From Clostridia bacterium (lineage in GTDB: Bacteria > Bacillota > Clostridia > UBA1381 > UMGS1253), in the NCBI GenBank assembly GCA_017411585.1, contig JAFQPV010000045.1, positions 1 to 19,677 of the forward strand: a stretch of 19,677 bases of DNA. The letters run 5' to 3'. The translations under genes were made by a program, and so were the position numbers. Positions 14,819 through 19,677 of this stretch are shown in pieces. The notes under the pieces were generated by a model that was given only the letters and a program-made list of their open reading frames with translations, was not told where the DNA came from and searched no databases. Positions within the stretch are counted from its first letter, which is position 1, and every line of letters begins with the position of its first letter.

Positions 14819-15523
14819 ATGAAATTGATATTATCAGATTTAGACGGCACTTTGCTCAGGGCAACCGAAAACAGAATATCTGAAAAAGCTTTAAATGCAA
14901 TTTCCGGCTTGGAGTCAAAAGGCATTCGTTTTGCAATTGCCTCGGGTAGGGCGATAAGCGAGCTTTGGCACTTGTTTTCGAGAGTGCAGGATAAAATGTA
15001 CTTTGTTGCATGTGACGGTGCTTTGATTTTTGAAGGTGAAAAGCTGATATTGGATGCACCGATGCAGAATATTGCACAGTTTGACAAGGCGCAATCCGTG
15101 CTTTTGCAAGGAAGATATATGACTTATGTGAAAGGACAGCCGGCATTTGTCCGAGAAATGAAATTGCATTATCGCGGTTATACGATAGAGTTTGAATCGG
15201 CATCGGAAATTGAAGAGCCAATTTATAAAGCGGTGGTTTTTGATCGAGCATTTCAGGTGCAGCAGCTTAATATGGTGTACAGCGACATACGCTTGGCAGA
15301 ATATACCGCCGAAGGTGTTAATAAAGGCAGTGCAACCCGATTTTTATTAAAGCATTTTGGGGTTGATGCCTCTGAAGCAATGGCATTCGGAGACAATACA
15401 AATGATATACCGATGCTTTTAACGGTTGAGCATAGTGTTGCAGTCAGAAATGCAAAGCAAGCCGTACTAAAAATATGCAAAAATACAACGGACGATGTTG
15501 TACAAACCATAATGAGTATATAA
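14819..15523 (+). CDS. HAD superfamily (Cof-type, IIB) phosphatase
   Basis: The 234-residue protein has the HAD motifs: DLDGT (7-11) with nucleophile Asp7 and acid Asp9, ASGR (41-44) with Ser42, Lys169 in VNKGSA, and GDNTND (191-196). A cap domain sits between motifs II and III (about 75-160), as in Cof-type sugar-phosphate or cofactor phosphatases. The substrate cannot be told. The start at 14819 is supported by AGGTGG and by the predicted transcript start, which excludes the in-frame ATG at 14798. The dehydratase ATG follows 31 bases after the stop with no promoter or terminator between, so the two genes should be co-transcribed. The cap is somewhat short for the class. Confidence 0.88.
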   Translation: MKLILSDLDGTLLRATENRISEKALNAISGLESKGIRFAIASGRAISELWHLFSRVQDKMYFVACDGALIFEGEKLILDAPMQNIAQFDKAQSVLLQGRYMTYVKGQPAFVREMKLHYRGYTIEFESASEIEEPIYKAVVFDRAFQVQQLNMVYSDIRLAEYTAEGVNKGSATRFLLKHFGVDASEAMAFGDNTNDIPMLLTVEHSVAVRNAKQAVLKICKNTTDDVVQTIMSI

Positions 15524-15554
15524 TAGAATTCATTTTCTGAAAGGAATGGATGTT

Positions 15555-18077
15555 ATGCAAATTTATAATTTCCCAAGAATTGAAAAAAGTCCGCGAATCG
15601 GTCATTTGATTGACCATATGTTTAAGGAGATGCCACAAATTGAGGCAGACCGTGCGGAGTTGATGACAGAGTCATTTAAAAAGACGGAGTCGCTTCCTAT
15701 GATTGAGCGTAAAGCGAAAGCGTTTCGTCACATTTTAGAAAATATTCCGGTGACCATTCGTCCGGAGGAGTTAATTGTCGGCAGCACAACCGTGCGCCCG
15801 CGCTCTTGTCAGACGTTCCCGGAATTTTCGTACGAATGGTTGGAGGCAGAGCTGGATACAGTGGCGACCAGAAGTGCCGATCCGTTCTATATTTCGGAGG
15901 AAAATAAGGCAAGGTTGAAGAAAATTCATCCATACTGGAAAGGCAGAACCACCAGTGAGCTTGCAACTTCCTATATGGAACCGGAAACATTGACAGCGAT
16001 TGGTGCAAATATTTTTACGCCAGATAACTATTTCTACAATGGTGTTGGTCATGTGACGGTAAATTACGGTAAGATTTTAAAAATCGGTTATACCGGAATT
16101 ATTGAAGAAGCAAAAGCGGCAATGGAAAAGCTTGACATTGGTGACGGCGATTATGTAGCAAGAAACAGCTTTTTGAAGGCAGTGATTGAAAGCTGTGAAG
16201 CGGCAATCACTTTTGCTAAGCGTTACAGTAAGCTGGCAGCGGATGAGGCAAGTGTATGCACGGATGCAAAGCGTGCATCAGAGCTTCGTCAAATCAGTGA
16301 AAACTGTGCACATGTACCGGCATACGGTGCAAGAAGCTTCTATGAGGCTTGTCAGTCGTTTTGGTTTATACAGATGTTAATTCAGACTGAGGGCAGCGGT
16401 CACTCCATCAGCCCGGGTCGTTTTGACCAGTATATGTATCCGTACTTTAAGGCGGATTATGAAGCAGGTAAGATTACACTTGAGCAGGCACAGGAGTATA
16501 TCGACTGTATTTGGGTTAAGCTCAATGATGTCAATAAAGTGCGCGACCTTGCAAGTGCTGAAGGCTTTGCAGGCTACAGTGCATTCCAGAATTTAATTGC
16601 CGGCGGACAGACGCCGGATGGCAGAGATGCTACAAACGAGCTGTCCTTTATGTGTATTGAAGCGACAATGCACGTGCTGTTGCCGCAGCCATCGTTCTCG
16701 GTGCGCGTGTGGAACGGTTCTCCGCACGAATTTTTGGTGCGCGCTGCTGAGTTGACCCGTACGGGTGTAGGTCTTCCGGCGTACTACAATGACGAAGTGA
16801 TTGTACCGGCGCTCTTGAATCGTGGCCTTACGCTGGAGGATGCACGTGACTATAACATCATCGGTTGTGTTGAGCCGCAGAAATCCGGTAAAACAGATGG
16901 TTGGCACGATGCTGCATTCTTTAATATGTGCCGTATTTCGGAGCTGGTATTTAACAACGGTATTGAAAACGGTAAAACTGTCAGCATTCAGACAGGCGAT
17001 GTTACCAAAATGGAAACCTTTGAAGAATTCTTTAATGCGTATAAGGCACAGATGGAATATCAGATTAAGCTGATGGTCAATGCAGACAATGCAATTGATA
17101 AGGCGCATGCAGAGCGTGCTCCGCTTCCGTTCTTATCTTCTATGATTGAGGATTGTATCGGCAGAGGTAAGAGCGTACAGGAAGGCGGCGCAATTTACAA
17201 CTTTACCGGTCCGCAGGGCTTTGGTATTGCGAATATGGCAGATGCGATGTATGCAGTAAAGAAACTTGTATTTGAAGAAAAGAAATTTACAATGGCAGAG
17301 CTGAAGGCTGCACTGGAAAGTAATTTTGGTGGCACAGACGGTGTAGATGCACAGAAGCTGACTACGGAAATTGCCCGTCAGCTGATGGCAACAGGCAAGA
17401 CAGTCGGCGAAGAGGAAATTGCAAAGATTTATGCACAGGTCAGCGCAGCGCTTCCACAGGCGGCTTCCGGCAAAGGAGCGCAGATTTTAGAGGAAATCGA
17501 AAAGCTTGACCGTTTCGGTAATGACATTGAAGAGGTTGACCTTCTTGCACGTGAGGTTGCGTATACCTACACGAAGCCGGTTGAGAAATATACAAACCCG
17601 CGTGGCGGTCAGTACCAGGCAGGTCTTTACCCTGTTTCTGCGAATGTACCGCTTGGTGCACAGACTGGTGCAACTCCGGACGGCAGACTCGCTTTCACAC
17701 CGGTTGCAGACGGCGTATCGCCGGTTGCCGGTCGCGATGTGAGCGGTCCGACAGCAGCAGCAAATTCGGTTGCAAAGCTTGACCACGGCATTGCTTCAAA
17801 CGGTACACTTTTTAATATGAAGTTCCATCCGTCTGCACTTAAGGGCGAAAAGGGACTCGACAATTTCGTATCGCTTATCCGTGCGTTCTTTGATCAGAAG
17901 GGCAGCCATATGCAGTTTAATGTTGTCAGCCGCGAAACACTTTACGATGCACAGAAGCATCCGGAAAACTACAAAAATCTTGTTGTACGCGTTGCGGGCT
18001 ATAGTGCACTGTTTACTTCGCTGTCGAAATCTTTGCAGGATGATATTATCCGCAGAACAGAGCAGAGCACATTCTAA
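15555..18077 (+). CDS. Glycyl radical diol dehydratase (probable B12-independent 1,2-propanediol dehydratase)
   Basis: It should remove water from 1,2-propanediol (or glycerol) to give an aldehyde by radical chemistry, without oxygen. ATG 15555 (840 residues) is 9 bases from AAAGGA; an ATG at 15546 is only 1 base away. Key residues are Cys438 and Glu440 in GCVEP, Gly815 in RVAGYS (radical site), His166 in YNGVGH, His283-Ser284 in GSGHS and Asp452 in GWHD. All correspond to the diol-binding set of C. butyricum glycerol dehydratase as I recall it. It has about 50 more residues than that enzyme, mostly at about 593-650, which fits the longer Roseburia-type propanediol dehydratase. Choline lyase is unlikely because GWHDAAFF differs from its GWTDAAY-type motif. 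The microcompartment genes downstream favour propanediol over glycerol. Confidence 0.9.
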   Translation: MQIYNFPRIEKSPRIGHLIDHMFKEMPQIEADRAELMTESFKKTESLPMIERKAKAFRHILENIPVTIRPEELIVGSTTVRPRSCQTFPEFSYEWLEAELDTVATRSADPFYISEENKARLKKIHPYWKGRTTSELATSYMEPETLTAIGANIFTPDNYFYNGVGHVTVNYGKILKIGYTGIIEEAKAAMEKLDIGDGDYVARNSFLKAVIESCEAAITFAKRYSKLAADEASVCTDAKRASELRQISENCAHVPAYGARSFYEACQSFWFIQMLIQTEGSGHSISPGRFDQYMYPYFKADYEAGKITLEQAQEYIDCIWVKLNDVNKVRDLASAEGFAGYSAFQNLIAGGQTPDGRDATNELSFMCIEATMHVLLPQPSFSVRVWNGSPHEFLVRAAELTRTGVGLPAYYNDEVIVPALLNRGLTLEDARDYNIIGCVEPQKSGKTDGWHDAAFFNMCRISELVFNNGIENGKTVSIQTGDVTKMETFEEFFNAYKAQMEYQIKLMVNADNAIDKAHAERAPLPFLSSMIEDCIGRGKSVQEGGAIYNFTGPQGFGIANMADAMYAVKKLVFEEKKFTMAELKAALESNFGGTDGVDAQKLTTEIARQLMATGKTVGEEEIAKIYAQVSAALPQAASGKGAQILEEIEKLDRFGNDIEEVDLLAREVAYTYTKPVEKYTNPRGGQYQAGLYPVSANVPLGAQTGATPDGRLAFTPVADGVSPVAGRDVSGPTAAANSVAKLDHGIASNGTLFNMKFHPSALKGEKGLDNFVSLIRAFFDQKGSHMQFNVVSRETLYDAQKHPENYKNLVVRVAGYSALFTSLSKSLQDDIIRRTEQSTF

Positions 18078-18097
18078 TTTATCTTTGGAGCGTATTT

Positions 18098-18889
18098 ATG
18101 TTAGATAAACTCGGTGCCGTAAAAGGCAGAATCTTTAATATACAAAAATTTTCCGTCCATGACGGACCGGGCATTCGAACCATCGTGTTTTTGAAAGGTT
18201 GCGCTTTGCGTTGCCGTTGGTGCTGTAATCCGGAGTCGCAGGAATTTAAAATTCAGACGATGGTGCAAAACGGTAAGCCGAAAACCGTTGGTCAGGATGT
18301 TACGGTGGATGAAGTTATGGCGAAAATCATAAAGGATATGCCGTATTATAAGCGCAGTGGCGGCGGCGTGACGCTTTCGGGCGGCGAATCGCTTCTGCAA
18401 CCGGAATTTGCATCAGCAATTTTACAGTCATGCAAGCTTTACGGCATCCATACCGCAATGGAATCGACAGGTTTTGCAAGCTTTGATGTTATTGAAAAGC
18501 TATTGCCATACTTGGATTTGTATCTGATGGATATCAAGCATATCGATTCTGAGAAACATGAGGCATTTACCACGAAGCCGAATAAACGCATTTTGGAAAA
18601 TGCAAGAAAGATTGCAGAGTGTGCCAAAAAGCTGATTATCCGTGTGCCGGTGATTCCGACCTTTAATGATACGGAAGAGGAAATTGAAGCAATTGCAAGG
18701 TTTGCGGTATCGCTTCCGAATGTGAACGAAATTCACCTTCTTCCCTATCACCCATTCGGTTCGGACAAATATGCGGCGCTCGGCAGAGAATATACGATGC
18801 AGCATATTGTGACGCCGAGTGAGGCACATATGGAGAAACTGAAAGCCGTGTGTGAAAAAGTCGGTTTAAAGGCACAAATCGGAGGTTAA
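18098..18889 (+). CDS. Glycyl radical enzyme activating enzyme (radical SAM)
   Basis: This 263-residue protein would create the glycyl radical on Gly815 of the dehydratase using S-adenosylmethionine and an iron-sulfur cluster. The cluster motif CxxxCxxC is GCALRCRWC (Cys35, 39, 42). HDGPGIRT (21-28), NPESQ (44-48) and LSGGES (93-98) are standard activase features. Diol dehydratase activases are usually about 300 residues, with a ferredoxin-like insert carrying two more clusters after NPES. Here about 40 residues are missing exactly there and the stretch 49-75 has no cysteine. The frame is continuous, so this is a short form, not a broken gene. GGAG (18087-18090) is the ribosome-binding site, and it lies 20 bases after the dehydratase. 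Confidence 0.93.
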   Translation: MLDKLGAVKGRIFNIQKFSVHDGPGIRTIVFLKGCALRCRWCCNPESQEFKIQTMVQNGKPKTVGQDVTVDEVMAKIIKDMPYYKRSGGGVTLSGGESLLQPEFASAILQSCKLYGIHTAMESTGFASFDVIEKLLPYLDLYLMDIKHIDSEKHEAFTTKPNKRILENARKIAECAKKLIIRVPVIPTFNDTEEEIEAIARFAVSLPNVNEIHLLPYHPFGSDKYAALGREYTMQHIVTPSEAHMEKLKAVCEKVGLKAQIGG

Positions 18890-18892
18890 AAC

Positions 18893-19261
18893 ATGAACGA
18901 ACTGACAATGCAGGATAAAATGCGCATTATACAAGAAATCGTTCCGGGTAAGCAGATTACTTTGGCACATATCATTGCAAATCCGGATGATATTTTATAC
19001 AGAAAGCTTGGTCTTGACCCAACAGTAGAGGTACACGAAGGCGCGATTGGTATTGTAACGATGTCGCCAAGTGAAACGGCAATCATTGCCGGGGATATTG
19101 CTCTGAAGGCATCGGGTGTTGAACTTGGCTTTGTTGACCGTTTTTCCGGCACATTGATTGTGACCGGTACGGTTTCGCAGGTTGAGGCGGCTTTGGATGC
19201 GCTGATGGACTACTGTGAAAAGAAGCTTGCATTTACTGTGTGCCCGATTACGAGGACATAA
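18893..19261 (+). CDS. Microcompartment shell protein, EutS/PduU type
   Basis: The 122-residue protein is a single, circularly permuted BMC domain of the EutS/PduU kind, which forms hexameric tiles in the shell of bacterial microcompartments. Family marks are RIIQEIVPGKQITLAHII (11-28), GAIGIVTMSPSETAIIAGD, and the end GFVDRFSGTLIVTGTVSQVEAAL. PduU and EutS are normally minor shell parts, so other shell genes should lie beyond the right edge. An insert of a few residues (DPTVEVHE) before GAIGI is slightly longer than in EutS. It starts 3 bases after the activase stop with GGAGG (18881-18885), so it is in the same operon. Its presence shows the dehydratase belongs to a microcompartment. Confidence 0.93.
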   Translation: MNELTMQDKMRIIQEIVPGKQITLAHIIANPDDILYRKLGLDPTVEVHEGAIGIVTMSPSETAIIAGDIALKASGVELGFVDRFSGTLIVTGTVSQVEAALDALMDYCEKKLAFTVCPITRT

Positions 19262-19263
19262 CA

Positions 19264-19677
19264 ATGAAAAAGTTGATTTTAATGGGCAGAAGCGGCTCGG
19301 GTAAAACAACCCTGACACAAGCACTGAAAAAAGAGCCGACAACGTATCATAAAACGCAGTATATTTCTTATGGTGATTTCTTAATCGATACCCCGGGTGA
19401 GTATTTGCAAAATGCACCGCTTGCGGCGGCACTTGCGCTTTATGCGTATGAGGCGGATGTGGTGGGGCTTTTGTTAGCGGCGACGGAAGACTATTCGATG
19501 TTTCCGCCAAACTGTACTTGCATGGTCAACCGCGAGGTAATCGGTATTGTCACGAAGATTGACCATAAGGATGCCTGCCCTGAAAGAGCGGAAGCCTGGC
19601 TTCGACTGTCCGGCTGTAAAAAAGTGTTCTTTGTAAATTCGGTCACCGGTGAAGGCATAGATGCAATTTTGGAGCAT
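19264..19677 (+). CDS. EutP/PduV-type small GTPase (3' end beyond window)
   Basis: An open frame of 138 codons runs to the right edge without a stop. P-loop GRSGSGKT (8-15), DTPGEY (42-47, the G3 region with the EutP-specific GEY) and TKID (97-100, G4) identify a Ras-like GTPase of the EutP/PduV family. These proteins associate with ethanolamine or propanediol microcompartments; PduV has been linked to their movement and EutP to acetate kinase activity in one species. Known members have about 150-160 residues, so only the last helix is missing. The ribosome-binding site GAGGA (19252-19256) lies in the shell gene and the gap is 2 bases. Confidence 0.9.
   Translation, partial: MKKLILMGRSGSGKTTLTQALKKEPTTYHKTQYISYGDFLIDTPGEYLQNAPLAAALALYAYEADVVGLLLAATEDYSMFPPNCTCMVNREVIGIVTKIDHKDACPERAEAWLRLSGCKKVFFVNSVTGEGIDAILEH

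Noticed and set aside
15546..15554. Upstream ATG (MDVM...) as start of the dehydratase
   Set aside because: It lies one base after the AAAGGA ribosome-binding site; ATG 15555 has proper 9-base spacing.
16853..16858. CACGTG cores in coding sequence (also 10561-10566 and 17548-17553) as extra parS sites
   Set aside because: Flanks do not match TGTTNCACGTGAAACA; only the core hexamer is shared.
15555..18077. Choline trimethylamine-lyase (CutC) identity for the glycyl radical enzyme
   Set aside because: The region after GCVEP reads GWHDAAFFN, lacking the Thr and Tyr expected of CutC, while His166, His283 and Asp452 match the diol dehydratases.
1..19677. CRISPR arrays, tRNA or rRNA genes, insertion sequences
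   Set aside because: No spaced repeat array, cloverleaf, rRNA segment or transposase frame was seen on either strand by reading; no covariance search was possible.

Overview
The window is the replication-origin region of a low-GC Firmicutes (Clostridia) chromosome, most likely from a member of the Lachnospirales. The evidence is the order dnaA-dnaN-S4 protein-recF-remB-gyrB followed by parA-parB, a DUF4446 gene, serS and trmB. Other support is the AT-rich sequence, the B. subtilis-type parS 16-mers and the AGGAGG-like ribosome-binding sites. The family assignment is inference from gene order; no search was run.

Layout. 1-382 (minus strand): the signal-peptide start of a secreted protein gene that runs off the left edge, preceded by a Dabb-domain gene with its own promoter. 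383-786: AT-rich upstream origin segment with a probable dnaA promoter and DnaA boxes. 787-2112: dnaA. 2113-2361: the likely unwinding site, with degenerate DnaA boxes, a DnaA-trio run (CTA repeats) and an A/T stretch, very like the B. subtilis basal unwinding system. 2362-7012: dnaN, yaaA-type S4 gene, recF, remB and gyrB, tightly packed. 7016-7085: two perfect parS palindromes, the first also shaped as the gyrB terminator. 7160-8837: parA-parB, which would act on those sites in origin segregation. 9012-11288: DUF4446 membrane protein, a membrane-anchored coiled-coil protein and serS. 11344-12015: trmB, ended by a hairpin shared with the convergent gene.

From 12036 the content becomes accessory. 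A GH2 beta-glucuronidase (minus strand) is divergent from an AraC-family regulator. An operon with a clear promoter (14764-14792) then runs off the right edge: a Cof-type HAD phosphatase, a glycyl radical diol dehydratase, its radical-SAM activase, a EutS/PduU-type microcompartment shell protein and a EutP/PduV-type GTPase. This looks like the start of a B12-independent, 1,2-propanediol-type glycyl-radical microcompartment (GRM) locus about 15 kb from the origin.

The points most worth checking are the altered DNA-binding signature of DnaA alongside variant TTATNCATA boxes at the unwinding site, the parS-terminator, an activase lacking the usual ferredoxin-like domain, an internal insertion in the dehydratase with amphipathic-helix character, and a SerRS with archaeal-like motifs.
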